Below, piece by piece: positions 1-11,388 of a DNA stretch of 64,000 bases. This DNA is from Closterium sp. NIES-65. Taxonomy: Eukaryota; Streptophyta; Zygnematophyceae; Desmidiales; Closteriaceae. The stretch is taken from assembly GCA_948144175.1 (NCBI GenBank), contig CANXME010002283.1, forward strand, positions 62,001 through 126,000, written 5' to 3'. A program made the translations under genes and the position numbers. The notes beneath the pieces were generated by a model. The model ran no database searches, was not told the origin of the DNA, and was given only the letters and a program-made list of their open reading frames with translations. Each line of letters opens with the position of its first letter. Position 1 is the first letter of the stretch.

Positions 1-3000
1 AGGAGCTTTGGCTCTGACTTCCCTGTTTTGCGTCTGCACTCGGACAGAGGCGGAGAGTTCTCCTCTGGCCTCCTGAGTGCCTACTGTCGTGCGCGAGGCA
101 TCCGTCAGACCTTCACGCTTCCGGACTCACCGCAGCAGAATGGGATTGCTGAGCGCCGCATTGGCATGGTCATGGACGTCGCTCGTACGTCCATGATGCA
201 TGCGGCTGCTCCCCATTTTCTGTGGCCGTTTGCGGTCAGGTACGCTGCGCACCAGATCAACCTCCACCCCAGGGTCTCTCGACCGGAGACCTCCCCAGCC
301 CTGCTGTGGACGGGGAAGGTTGGCGATGCGTCGGCGTTCCGGGTCTGGGGATCTCGGGCGTTTGTTCGCGACCTGTCTGCGGACAAGCTATCCCCTCGTG
401 CTTCTCCCTGCGTCTTCCTGGGGTTCCCTCCCGACGCCCCTGGGTGGCAGTTTTACCACCCCACCTCTCGACGTGTTCTGTCCTCCCAGGACGTCACGTT
501 CAACGAGTCGGTACCCTACTACCGCCTCTTCCCCTACCGCACTCCGTCCCTCCCCCCACCCCCGCTCTTCTTGGTACCAGGTCCCCCCCCGGTAGTCCCC
601 CTCCCCCCTCAGGGTCCTGCCCCTTCAGGTGTGTCCCAGGTAGACGCGGTCGAGCCTGTCGAGGTCACTGGTGACTCTGGTGCTGCTGCGGGAGCTGAGC
701 CTGGGGGTGCGGAGTCTGGGGGTGCTGAGCCTGGAGGTGCCGAGTCTGGGGGTGCTGAGCCTGGGGGTGCTGAGCCTGGGGGTGCTGTGCCTGGGGGTGC
801 TGAGTCTGGAGGTGCCGAGTCTGGGGGTGCTGTGCCTGGGGGTGCTGAGCCTGGGGGTGCTGAGCCTGGGGTTGCTGAGCCTGGGGGTGCTGAGCCTGGG
901 GGTGACGTGCCTGGGGGTGCTGTGTCTAGGGGTGCTGAGCCTGGAGGTGCTGTGCCTGGGGGTGCTTCGTCTCGCCGGGAGCCACTCTCCCCACAGGAGC
1001 TGCGTGAGTGGTTTGCCGGGCGCTGGAGGCGTGCTGCTGGTGCTGGTGGTTCTTCGGCTGCAGAGGGTACTGCTGCTGCGCGCCCCGCCGGCGCTCGTAC
1101 TGTGGGTGCTGGAGCTGCTGAGTCTGAGAGTTCTCCTGGAGCTGGTCCTGCTGAGGGTGTTGGCGCTGAGCCTGCCGTTGGCGGCCCGACTGACAGTGCT
1201 CCTGGTGCTGCGGCTGGAGGTTCTGGAGCTTCTGGTGGTGCTGCTGGAGGTGCTACTGGAGTGGGTGCTCCTGCCGGGGCTGCTGGTGCTGTTCCTGCTG
1301 TTTCTAGCGTCGCCGTGCGGCCCCGACCGTACTTCGTTCCGCTCCTGCAGCAGGTTCTTGGTCTTACACCTCCTCCTCCTCCCTTAGAGGGTCCGCAGCC
1401 TGTCCGGTCACAGCCACAGCTACAGCCTGCCTCCCCTTTGCCTGCTCCTTCTCCCTACGCTGGTCCGACTGGAGGTCTTACTGAGCGTCGTGAGCCTGCG
1501 TCGCGTCCTGTGTCGCCTGTTCGTACTGAGCGCGCTAGTGGTCGCGGGTCGCGTCAGCGTCCTCCTCCTGTCCCTGGCACGCACCGGATGTCACTGCGTC
1601 CGTCCACTGCTCCTCTGCGTGCCCCTTTGCCTTCTCCTCCTGCTTCCTCTCTTCCTGCTCTTCCCGACCCGGAGTCGGACGCCCTTCGTGCTGCCAGTCC
1701 TACTGTCACGCGTCTCCTGGCTACTGCTGTCACTGACCCCTCCTTCGAGTCGTCTGCTGCGTCTGCCCTTGTCACTGAGCTTGTCGACTTTGCTGCGCGC
1801 TGTCGTCTAGACTACGCTGCTCGTCTTGTCACTGAGTCTGAGTCCGCCTGTCCTCCGTCCGTCGGGGGTGAGTGTGCCCTTGGCATGGACGTCCTTGAGG
1901 ACAGGCAGGAGCAGTTCCAGTGTCTGGCCGCCGCTTCACCTCGTCTCGCGTCTGTACTGCTAGCCCCTGAGGGAGACCCGGATGCACCAGACATCCCGAC
2001 TCCGCGCTCTTACGCGGAGGCGATAGAGGGTCCCTACTCCTCTCAGTGGCAGGCAGCTATGGATGCAGAGATGGCTTCCTGGAAGTCCACAGGCACCTAC
2101 GTTGACGCTGTTCCCCCTCCTGGGGCGAACATCGTCAGTGGCATGTGGATTTTGAGGGTGAAGCGGCCGCCGGGTTCTCCGCCTGTCTTCAAGGCGCGTT
2201 ACGTGGCTCGTGGCTTCAGTCAGCGGCAGGGGGTTGACTACTTTCAGACCTTCTCCCCCACCCCGAAGATGACCACTCTTCTGGTTCTGCTACACGTTGC
2301 TGCTCACCGTGACTACGAGCTGCACTCTCTCGACTTCAGCACAGCTTTCTTGCAGGGCAGCCTGCACGAGGAGATCTGGCTGCGTCGCCCACCTGGCTTC
2401 ACTGGGTCTTTCCCTCCTGGTACCCAGTGGAGTCTCCGGCGTCCAGTCTACGGTCTCCGCCAGGCGCCACGTGAGTGGCACGACACACTGAGGACTACGC
2501 TCGCGGCACTTGGGTTTGCTCCTTCCACTGCCGACCCGTCGCTGTTTCTGCGCACCGACACCTCTCTGCCGCCGTTCTACATCCTCGTGTACGTCGACGA
2601 CTTGGTCTTTGCCACAGCTGACACTGCTGGACTCGCCTACGTGAAGTCCGAGCTGCAGAAGAGACACACGTGCACTGACCTGGGTGAACTGCGCAGCTAC
2701 CTTGGCTGCAGATCACCCGGGACAGAGCACGCCGCACCATTACCCTGACTCAGTCACACATGGTGCAGCAGGTCCTTCAGCGCTTCGGCTTCACGTACTC
2801 CTCGCCTCAGGCCACTCCTCTGCCTACTCGCCACTCGCTCTCAGCTCTGCCTTCGGATGAGTCCGTAGAGTCGAGTGGCCCGTTTGCAGAGCTTGTTGGC
2901 TGCCTCATGTACCTGATGACCTGCACACGACCTGACCTCGCATACCCTCTTAGCATTCTCGCACGCTTTGTTGCTCCTGGGAGACACCGACCAGAGCACA

Positions 3001-3572
3001 TGGCTGCAGCGAAGAGGGTGTTGCGCTACTTGTGCAGTACGTCGGGCATGGGGCTAGTGCTTGGAGGGCGCAGTCCAGTGGTCCTCACTGGGCACGCAGA
3101 CGCTTCTTGGGCTGACGACCAGGCTACGCAGCGGTCGTCACAGGGTTACACCTTCAGCCTTGGTTCCGGCTCTGTCTCGTGGCGGGCTACCCGCTCGTCT
3201 TCTGTTCTCGGCTCCAGTTGTGAGGCTGAGATCTACGCTGGGGCTATGGCTGCACAGGAGTTACGCTGGCTCACCTACCTGCTGACCGACCTTGGAGAGC
3301 AGCCTCGTTCTCCTCCAGTCCTGTACGTAGACAACAAGGCCATGCTGGCCTTGTGTTGAGAGCAGCGACTGGAGCACAGAACGAAGCACATTGCTCTTCG
3401 TTACTTTCTTGCTCGTGAGCTACAGCAGCGTGGACAGCTGCGACTTGCGTACGTGGCCTCTGAGGCCAACACTGCTGATGTCTTCACCAAGGCACTTGCG
3501 CCTTGTGATCATCAGCGTTGCTGCACGCAGTTGGGTCTTGTGCCTGTCTTGCCTCACTTGCTCTCCTCTTGA
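1..3572 (+). pseudogene. C1 pol: integrase-RT-RNase H, broken
   Basis: The frame is open from base 1. The second catalytic Asp of integrase is in HSDRGGEF (codon 43-45) and the Glu is in IAERRIG (codon 151-153), giving the D-35-E spacing of retroviral-type integrases. A low-complexity hinge follows at 661-972. Reverse transcriptase runs from about 1995 and has the catalytic YVDD at 2590-2601. A single T is missing near 2707 compared with the C6 copy at 52615, which moves the frame. The second part (RT end and RNase H, with VDNKA and TADVFTKAL) is broken by TGA at 3357-3359, where the sister copies have CGA or CGG. The true stop is TGA at 3570-3572. Confidence 0.92.
661..972 (+). repeat. Hinge minisatellite coding GGAEP-like pentapeptides
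   Basis: About 20 head-to-tail copies of a 15-bp unit close to GGTGCTGAGCCTGGG, encoding G-G-A-(E/V)-(P/S) repeats. The array sits between integrase and reverse transcriptase. Repeats of the same kind occupy the same place in C2, C3, C5, C6 and C8. Because the unit is a multiple of three, copy-number change keeps the frame. Function unknown; a flexible linker is the plain reading. Confidence 0.9.
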
Positions 3573-3901
3573 CCTTGCTTGTACTTTCGCATATATATAC
3601 TCTTGTTCTTGTATATCTCTATATATGATCTTGCATGTGAACTGGCCTTGTGGCCTTTGAACTTGTGCTCGGAATGCGTGGTGACTTTGTGATCCACCCT
3701 GAGCTTTGCTTTGCTTTGCTTGACTGGTCTTGTGACCCCTTGTTCTCCCCCACTTTGCCTATGGGGGTGTGTCAGAACGTATAGCTTACTTGTTTCTGTA
3801 GGCTATAGTGGGGTATCCCATAGGGGGTACAACCCAATTAGGGTTTCCTATTTGTACTCACTTCGTTCATAGTCATTCCATTCTCGTTCTTTGTTTTCAC
3901 A
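3573..3901 (+). repeat. C1 3' UTR, polypurine tract and 3' LTR
   Basis: The 3' UTR is AT-richer and matches the 3' UTRs of the other Copia copies (GTGATCCACCCTGAGC). The G-rich run TATGGGGGTG at about 3760-3769 is the polypurine tract directly before the LTR. The LTR is 3770-3901 (132 bp), starts TGTCAGAAC and ends TTTTCACA. It has the core shared by all Copia LTRs here (GTGGGGTA, GGGGTACAACCC). Confidence 0.88.
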
Positions 3902-4189
3902 CGACGCCCCGTCCGTGCTGATGCCAACGATCTTGGACACATCGACGGCTGAGGGGCGGAGATGGTTCAAGAGCAACTCAAACCGAGATCCTGCATCACA
4001 CCTCTCAACCGTCAGCAAGGTAAAGAACTCGCATGCAACTTGGCGATTCTTCAGAAACGTCAAGTAAACAATCATGTGTTTTCCTCGCGTCCGGTCGGTG
4101 CTCTCGTTGCAGCTAATGCCCAGGAACGGGGAAGATAGGATGTGATCCATATGCACCCGTGTGAGGTAAGTGCTGATTCTATGGACCAT
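3902..4189 (-). pseudogene. hAT-type (DUF4371/ZNF862-like) transposase fragment
   Basis: The minus-strand frame reads SSPFLGISCNESTD, then VYLTFLKNRQ, then KIVGISTDGAS. This is the Ser-Pro-Phe, Glu-Ser-Thr-Asp and Asp-Gly-Ala pattern of the RNase H-fold catalytic half of hAT-like transposases of the DUF4371/ZNF862 type. The frame is cut at 3902 by insertion of Copia C1, so the rest lies left of the window. About 96 codons remain; a complete transposase has 600 or more. The assignment comes from remembered family motifs, not a search. Confidence 0.65.
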
Positions 4190-4795
4190 CTGCTAGAAGC
4201 TGTACCTGCGCAGTTAATACTTAAATTGGTTAGTCACTGTTCAGGAAAGCTATATCGGGGGGCATCTGAAGCTTTCTCTGGCAAGGTAGGCTACGTGAGT
4301 TTTGCTGGTAAAGGTGGCTCATCTGTGCCACCTTGAGGAGAAGCATCGTTGTCTGGCAGGCCTTCCATGGCGGCGAGATAGAAGAGAGGTGGAACGAGAG
4401 ATGGGAGGAGAAAGAACGGACGAAATGAAAAATACAACAGCACTTTGACAAGCCTGGCATGGGGTAGGGGAGAGGAAGAGAAGGTTGGAGAAGGCGGGTT
4501 CATCAACAGACATCCGCGTCGCCACGCCACGAATTTGATGGCTCGAGTCGTCAATGAATTTGAGTGTTGATGCAAGGCCGAATATATTAAACACTTGCCT
4601 GCTTGCCACCGCCGACTGTGAAGATGCGCTGTACATGTTAAGCGAGTTACCAAACGTGTTAAGCGAGTTACCAAACGTGTTAAGCGAGTTACCAAACGCG
4701 TTGAAATCATTACCGTACGTGTTATAGCGCCCCATGTAAGTTACCATTGACATATTTTCCCATAAAGAAATCCTAAAAAGATAGTAAAGCCCACT
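4190..4795. other. Unassigned flank of the hAT relic, with a tandem repeat
   Basis: No convincing gene. It probably includes the upstream part of the decayed hAT element, though I recognise no zinc finger or terminal inverted repeat. At 4635-4718 there are about five degenerate head-to-tail copies of a 21-bp unit containing GTTAAGCGAGTTACCAAAC. The first three are nearly identical and the last two diverged. Confidence 0.5.
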
Positions 4796-5122
4796 TGTTA
4801 CGGGTGCAATGAATCAAGGTATCGAGGATTGCACTAAGTGCCAAACAAGTACAAAATGTGAGCGAAGGCATGAGCGGACATTTATATGCGAAACATGCAA
4901 ACGGTAACACGGTGCGTGCGAGCTAGCTAGTGCTAGGCTGGCATCGAGGCTCGGGCTAGTCCCGAAGCGTAGGCCGACACGGCCGGGCAAGCGGTGCATG
5001 GTTTGGTGAAAACAGTGTGCGCGAAGTCGGCGAAGCCCCGTCAGTAGTAAGGGGCGAACAACGGCTGCTACTGTACGCGATGTTGCAGGATGCGCTAGGG
5101 AATGTCGAGAAAATTCCCTACA
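4796..5122 (-). repeat. Gypsy-B1 3' LTR
   Basis: 327 bp bounded by TGTTACGG and CCCTACA on the + strand, i.e. TGTAGGG...CCGTAACA in element orientation, with TG/CA ends. Related LTRs lie at 20299-20611 (minus), 53440-53719 (plus) and 41641-41716 (plus, fragment). Just upstream in element sense is a purine run (5123-5151, minus strand TTGAGGGGGGAGGAAG) that serves as the polypurine tract. Confidence 0.87.
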
Positions 5123-5151
5123 CTTCCTCCCCCCTCAAAAAGCCCCCTCCG

Positions 5152-5802
5152 CTACACGAGTGCATGTATATCGCGGAAACCCCGGCTCCTCAGGTACACT
5201 TGCAGAGCAGGGTGGTTTTCGATGTTGGCCATGGGCACCCAGCTATCTTCAGTTGGCGTGCGGTCCTTCCAGCGAACGAGGAATTCAATCCTCCTGATTC
5301 CCGTAGGGTGTCGAATCCGATGGCTCTGAATTTTTTCGGGCTCGATGATCGGCTCCGATGCAGGGCGAGTCATGGATGGCGGGCGGTGACGAGGCAGTTG
5401 GCTTGTGGTTGGGATGTAGGGTCGAAGCAGGCTGACGTGGAATGATGGGCTAACGTACCAGTCTGTCGGCAACAGTAAATGGGCGGTTACTGGGGTGATC
5501 ATGTGGTTGATTTGGAAGGGTCCACTGTAGTGCGGTCGTAATTTCGGTACGACGGGCAATCTTAAGTTCTGAGTGTCGAGCAGTAAGTAATCTCCTGACT
5601 AGTACGTAACTGGGCGGCGGTGGCAGTCAGCATTGCGCTTAGCAATGACATTTGCTTTTATAATTGCTTCGGCGGCTCTGGTGCGGGCAGCTTGCAGAAT
5701 CTCGGCGAATTGTTTGGCACGTGGTGTTGGGTTGTCCGGACTCGGAGTCATGGGCATTGTAGGATTTTGCCCATAGTTCAAGTAGAACGGGGACTGCTGC
5801 AT
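5152..5802 (-). pseudogene. Gypsy-B1 integrase C-terminus with chromodomain
   Basis: Two minus-strand segments. 5599-5802 reads QQSPFYLNYGQNP, the conserved segment after the integrase catalytic core. 5152-5559 reads from LRPHYSGPFQI to a chromodomain with EFLVRWKDRTPTEDSWVP and ends about 30 bp from the LTR. A chromodomain at the integrase C-terminus marks chromoviruses (Ty3/Gypsy), where it is thought to steer integration to marked chromatin. An in-frame break lies between the segments. The upstream side is interrupted by the insert at 5804-6659. Confidence 0.87.
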
Positions 5803-5803
5803 C

Positions 5804-6659
5804 GTTGTTGATGTTAGAGACGAAGGACGGAGTCTATGAAGATTAGGAGCCGAAATATCACAAAATCGTTGGTCTCAATTTCTGGACAGAATAGTCGCGC
5901 TTACAAGAAACGCCATCGACAAAAAACGCATCGTCAAAACTTCACCAATTTCGGCTATTTTGTAGCTCTATTCCGTGGCTACAGCTCCCAAGTTGAATCG
6001 TACAAAAAGATGAATTAAATCTTGAGTTATCAATTTCAGCGCACAGGGGGGTATGCTGCCATAGAATCTTAACTCAATCACAAAAGACTCACAAGATTGA
6101 CACACAAGGATTAGAGTAGCTAGAAACCAGGTAGGGGGGAAGAGGAGGACGAGTTGGAAGGTCCCAAGAGGGTCCCCAACCAAGGAAAACCCCATGCCAC
6201 ACAATTTCCCTCCCAATAAGCACCCCAACTTTGACCTTTGTCACTTTCCCAACCTCCACAATCCACCTCACCCAGGTTGGCCACACTTGCCAACCTGGTT
6301 TGGCTTCTCCCAACCACTTGGCAGCATCTAAAGTGATACTGACGAATTTTCCAACCCCCAAAAGTCTGTACCCCTTATGGAGTCAACCCCACAACTTCCC
6401 ATAGTCACCACAACCAAATATCAAAAGCATACGAACTTCAAATGTTCGTAACTTTCTTGTTTGTGCTCCGATTGAAGCGATACTTGGCTCGACGGAAAGC
6501 TCTTGAGCAGAGGAGTCAATATCTGCTCAAGCAAAATATTATTCACACAAACTCAGAGAATCCAAACCACATGAGTCACAAATTCTTGCACACGCTCACA
6601 CCACGCATGCAACGCACGAACATATGATGGGAGGCATACAGACGTGAATGCAAATGATA
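5804..6659. mobile_element. AT-rich insertion of unknown class in Gypsy-B1
   Basis: About 0.86 kb splits the Gypsy-B1 integrase between its catalytic core (ends FAYNNATSA near 6670) and QQSPFYLNYG (starts near 5800). It is clearly more AT-rich than its surroundings and has no long coding frame. The pentamer GCATC occurs on both sides (5799-5803 and 6660-6664), a possible 5-bp target duplication, but removing the insert does not restore the frame exactly. No TG/CA ends, PBS or terminal inverted repeats were found. Confidence 0.5.
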
Positions 6660-6663
6660 GCAT

Positions 6664-7638
6664 CACATAACAGCTGACGTGGCATTGTTATAGGCGAACT
6701 CGATCAGTGGCAGCTGCTGCTCCCAAGTTGTCGGGTCGTCACACGTGGCCCGAATCAACTGCTCCATCGTCTGGTTGGTCCACTCCGTTTGACCATCGGT
6801 CTCGGGGTGGTACGATGAACTGAACTGTAGCCAGGTCCCGAACTGCTTAAAGGATCTTCCAAAAGTTGCTGGTGAATTCTGTGTTGCGGTCACTGATTAT
6901 TGCGGCTGGTATCCCGTGCACTCGAATGACGGCTGCGATGAACAGGCGAGCGGTTTCTTCGGCGGAGATCAATTTCTTGCACGCAGCGAAGTGTGCCATC
7001 TTTGTCAACCTGTCAACGACGACCATAACTGCGTCGTTACCCCCAGGGTTCGAAGGTAACCCCGTGGCGAAATCCATGGTAAGCAGCCAAGCGCACTCGG
7101 GCGGTGGAAACGGCTACAATTGACCCGCCTTTCTTTTTCGCGAGCTCTTCATCACCTAACACGTAGGACACGAGCCCACGCGATGTTGTACATCGGTCAA
7201 CAGCTCCGGCCAGTAGTAATACCACTGCAGTTGTTGTCGCATTTTTTTCTACCCCAAAATGTCCCGAGGTAATTCCGTCGAGTGCCTCCTGTAGTAGTAG
7301 TTCCCTCAGTAGTGAGTATGCGGGTACACAGATGCGATTGGTGCCTGTCTTCACGTAATAGTCTCCTTTAGCTTCTGCTAGTTGCTGTGAATTTCCGGTC
7401 GTGAAAAGTGGGTCGGTACTGTATCCGTAGGTGAATAGGCCTGTAAGCTGTGGGTTGGTTTGGGCGAGTAGAATGGCGTGGATTTGGGCGGTGGGGCATG
7501 TGAGTGCGTTGGTGATATTCGATACGCCTTTTTTGGACGTGACTATGTAGTGGAAGCTGGACTCCAGATAGTCCAACCAACGGATCTATCGCGAGTTGAG
7601 ATTCGGTTGGGCGCGGAGGTACCGTAGTGATCGGTGTG
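6664..7638 (-). pseudogene. Gypsy-B1 RNase H end, zinc-binding and core integrase
   Basis: From 7576 downward the minus strand reads the end of RNase H (LDYLESSFHYIVTSKKG). A degenerate HHCC region with SGHFGVEKN follows, then the integrase core. Core motifs are DFATGLPSNPGGNDAVMVVV (first Asp), [10 protein letters not shown] (second Asp) and [16 protein letters not shown] (Glu). At least two frameshifts separate these pieces. The upstream continuation is interrupted by Copia C2 and resumes at 11511. Confidence 0.85.
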
Positions 7639-7762
7639 TGAGAATTGAGGAATGAATGGAACTAGCAAGCAGGTGGGTACAAGTAGGAAAACCTAAGAGA
7701 GTTGTACCCCATATTGTGTACCCCACTACAGCCTACACGGACTAAAGCATATGAGTTTGACA
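7639..7762 (-). repeat. C2 3' LTR
   Basis: 124 bp from TGAGAATTGAGG to GAGTTTGACA. The polypurine tract (minus strand CTATGGGGGTG) follows at 7763 onward. 7763-7959 is the Copia 3' UTR and holds nothing else. Confidence 0.85.
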
Positions 7763-7959
7763 CACCCCCATAGGCAAAGTGGGGGAGAACAGGAGGTCAC
7801 AAGACCAGTCAAGCAAAGCGAAGCAAGCTCAGGGTGGATCACAACGTCACCACACATTCCGAGCACAAGTTCAAGGCCACAAGGCCAGTTCACATGCAAG
7901 ATCATATATAAAGGTAAACAAGCAAGTGCAGGTATAGAAAGATCACAGTACAAGCAAGG

Positions 7960-10900
7960 TCAAGAAGTGAGCAAGTGAGGCCAAGTAGGCACAAGACCTA
8001 GCATCGTACAGAAGCGCTGATGATCACAAGGCGGAAGTGCCTTGGTAAAGATATCAGCAGTGTTGGCCTCAGAGGCCACGTAAGCAAGGCGCAGCTGACC
8101 ACGCTGCTGCAGCTCACGAGCAAGGAAGTAGCAAAGAGCAATGTGCTTCAATCTGTGCTCTAGTCTGTGCTCCCGAGACAAGGCCAGCATGGCCTTGTTG
8201 TCTACGTACAGAGCTGGAGGAGAACGAGGCGGCTCTCCTAGGTCAATCAGCAGGTAGGTGAGCCAGCGTAGCTCCTGTGCAGCCATGGCCCCCGCGTAGA
8301 TCTCGGCCTCACAGCTGAAGCCGAGAACAGAAGACGAGCGGGTAGACCGCCACGAAACAGAGCCGGAACCAAGGTTGAAGGTGTAACTCTGTGACGACCG
8401 CTGCGTAGCCTGGTCGTCAGCCCAAGAAGCGTCTGCGTGACTTGTGAAGACCAATGCCCGACGTACTGCACAAGTAGCGCAACACCCTCTTCGCTGCAGC
8501 CATGTGCTCTGGTCGGTGTCTCCCAGGAGCAACATAGCGTGCCAAGATGCTAAGAGGGTATGCAAGGTCAGGTCGTGTGCAGGTCATCAGATACATGAGG
8601 CAACCAACAAGCTCTGGGTACGGGTCACTCGGCTCTACGCACTCATCCGAAGGCAGAGCTGAGAGCGAGTGGCGAGTAGATAGAGGAGTGGCCTGAGGTG
8701 AGGAGTATGTGAAGTCGAAGCACTGAAGGACCTGCTGCACCATGTGTGACTGAGTCAGGGTAATGGTGCGCTGTGCTCTGTCCCGGGTGATCTGCAAGCC
8801 AAGGTAGCTGCGCAGTTCACCCAGGTGTGTGTACGTGTGTCTCTTCTGCAGCTCGGACTTCACGTGGGCGAGTCCAGCAGTGTTAGCAGTGGCAAAGACC
8901 AAGTCGTCGACGTACACGAGGATGTAGAACGGCGGCAAAGAGGTGTCGGTGCGCAGAAATAGCGACAGGTCGGCAGTAGAAGGAGCAAATCCAAGAGCCG
9001 CAAGTGTAGTCCTCAGTGTGCCGTGCCACTCACGGGGCGCCTGGCGGAGACCATACACTGGCCGCCGAAGGCTCCACTGGGTACGTGGAGGAAACGACCC
9101 AGTGAAGCCAGGTGGGCGGTGCAGCCAGATCTCCTCGTGCAGGCTACCCTGCAGGAAAGCTGTGCTGAAGTCAAGAGAGTGAAGCTCGTAGTCGCGCTGA
9201 GCGGCTATGTGTAGCAGCACCCAAAGAGTGGTCATCTTCGGGGTGGGAGAGAAGGTCTGAAAGTAGTCAACTCCCTGCCGCTGACTGAAGCCTCAAGCCA
9301 CGTAACGCGCCTTGAAGACAGGCGGAGAACCCGGCGGCCGCTTCACCCTGAAAATCCACATGCCACTGACGATGTTTGCCCCACGTGGGGGAACCTCGTT
9401 GACGTAGGTGCCTGTGGACTTCCAGGAAGCCATCTCTGCGTCCATGGTTGACTGCCATTGTGAGGAGTAGGGACCCTCGATCGCCTCAGCGTACGATCGA
9501 GGAGTCGGGATGTCTGGTGCATCCGGGTCTCCCTCAGGGGCAATCAGCGTAGACACGAGATGAGGGAAAGCAGCAGCAAAACACTGGAACTCCTCCTGCC
9601 TGTCCTCAAGGATGTCCGTGCTAAGAGCACACTCACCCCCGACGGACGGAGGATAGACAAACTCAGACTCAGCAACAAGATTAGCTGCGTAGTCTAAACG
9701 ACAGCGAGCAGCAAAGTCGACAAGCTCACCAACTAAGGCAGACGCAGCAGTGGACTCAAAGGAAGGGTCAGTGACAACAGTAGCCAGGAGACGCGTGACA
9801 GTAGGACTGGCAGCACGAAGAGAGTCAGACTCCGGGTCAGCAAGGACAGGAAGAGAGGACTCTGGAGGAGACGCCAACTGGACACGCAGAGGAGCAGTGG
9901 AAGGACGGAGTGCCATCTGGTGTGTGCCTGGGACCGCAGGAGGACGCGGACGCGGAGTACGACTACTAGTGCGAGCAGCACGAACAGGCGACGCAGGACG
10001 AGATGCAGGCTCACGACACTCAGCAAGACCTCCGGTAGGACCAGTGTAGGGAGAAGGAGCAGGTAGGGGGGAGGCGGGCTGTAACTGTGACCGCTACTAG
10101 ACAGGCTGTGGACACTCTAAGGGAGGAGCAGGACCAGTAGAGGGCGGGAGACCAAGAACCTGCTCAAGGAGCGGAACGAAGTACGGCCTCGTCCGCGCAG
10201 CGCCTCCAGAACCAGCGGGGACAGCACCAGTACCCCCAGCAGCAGCACCAGCGCCAGCAGCACCTCCAGCTCCAACAGCGCCAACTCCAAAACCCTCAGA
10301 AGCACCAGTGCTAGCAGCACCACCAGCGCCAACACCCCCAGCAGCTCTAGCTCCAGCAGCACCAACTCCAGCAGGACCGTCATCTCCAGTACCGCCAGCA
10401 GCTCCAGCATTACCTCTAGTAGGACTAACTCCAGCAGCCCCAGCAGCACCCCCAGTCCCAGCAGCTCCAGTACTGCCAGTACGAGCACCTCTAGGACCAG
10501 TAGCAACAGCAGCACCTCCAGCTCCAGCAGCACGGCTCCAGCGCCAGGCAAACCACTCGCGCAACTCCTGAGGAGAGAGTGGCTCCCGCCTCGACGAAGC
10601 ACCGCGAGAGGCCACACGAGCAGACTTAGCACCCCCAGGCTCCGCACCCCCAGGCTCTGCACTCCCAGGCTCCGCACCCCCTGGCTCAGCACCCCCAAAC
10701 TCAGCACCCCTAGACTCAGCACCCCGAGGCTTCGCGCCCCCAGGCTCAGCACCCCCAGACCCGGCACCCGCACGCTCAGCACCCCTAGCAGTACCAGAGT
10801 CAATAGCTACCTCGACAGGCTCGAGTGCGTCTACCTGGGACACACCTGACGGGGCAGGACCCTGAGGGGGGAGGGGGTCTACCAGGGGGGGGGGCGGTGC

Positions 10901-11388
10901 AAGGAAGAGCGGCGGCGGGGGAAGGGGTGCAGTGCGGTAGGGGAAGAGACGGTAGTAAGAAACCGACTCGTCAAAGGTGACGTCCTGGGAGGACAGGACA
11001 CGGCGCGAGGTGGGGTGGTAAAACTGCTAACCTGGCGCGTTTGGGGGGAAGCCAAGGAAGACGCAGGGAACAGCACGGGGGGACAGCTTGTCCGCAGACA
11101 AGTCGCGGACAAACGCCCGAGATCCCTAGACCCGAAACGCAGACGCATCGCCAACCTTCCCCGTCCACCGCAAGGTGGGGGAGGTCTTTGGCAAGGAGAC
11201 CCGGGGCTGAAGGTTGAGCTGATGCGCTGCGTACTGAACCGCAAACGGCCACAGAAAATGGGGGGCAGCCGCATGGATCATGGATGTACGAGCGACGTCC
11301 ATGACCATGCCAATGCGGCGCTCAGCAATCCCATTTTGCTGTGGAGAGGCCGGAAGCGTGAAGGTCTGGCGGATGCCTTGCGCACGAC
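7960..11388 (-). pseudogene. C2 pol remnant: integrase, hinge, RT, RNase H
   Basis: Integrase (about 10879-11388) reads GIRQTFTLPASPQQNGIAER with the catalytic Glu but is cut before the second Asp. The hinge (10097-10843) has GGAEPGG repeats and ends with two adjacent stop codons near 10095. RT (8417-9916) keeps YVDDLVFATAN; a small duplication near 9290 shifts the frame inside RGFSQRQG. RNase H (7960-8565) keeps VDNKAMLALSRE and TADIFTKAL and lies in another frame than RT. Confidence 0.88.

Larger units (their letters stand above)
1..3901 (+). mobile_element. Copia element C1, 5'-truncated by window edge
   Basis: The 3' part of a Ty1/Copia retrotransposon: integrase, repeat hinge, reverse transcriptase, RNase H, 3' untranslated region, polypurine tract and 3' LTR in that order. 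The integrase-before-RT order defines Copia. It ends inside a hAT transposase relic; the five bases after the LTR (CGACG) are the presumed target duplication, but the other copy lies outside the window. One frameshift and one nonsense codon make it non-autonomous. Confidence 0.93.

Noticed and set aside
671..1387. Leu/Val-rich frame (SLGVLSLGVLSLGV) overlapping the C1 hinge, and its counterparts in the other copies
   Set aside because: It is the shadow of the GGAEP-coding repeat in another frame; its length comes from repeat composition.
3902..4189. A domesticated ZNF862-like host gene
   Set aside because: Only about 96 codons remain, truncated by Copia C1 and without exon structure; a transposase relic is simpler.
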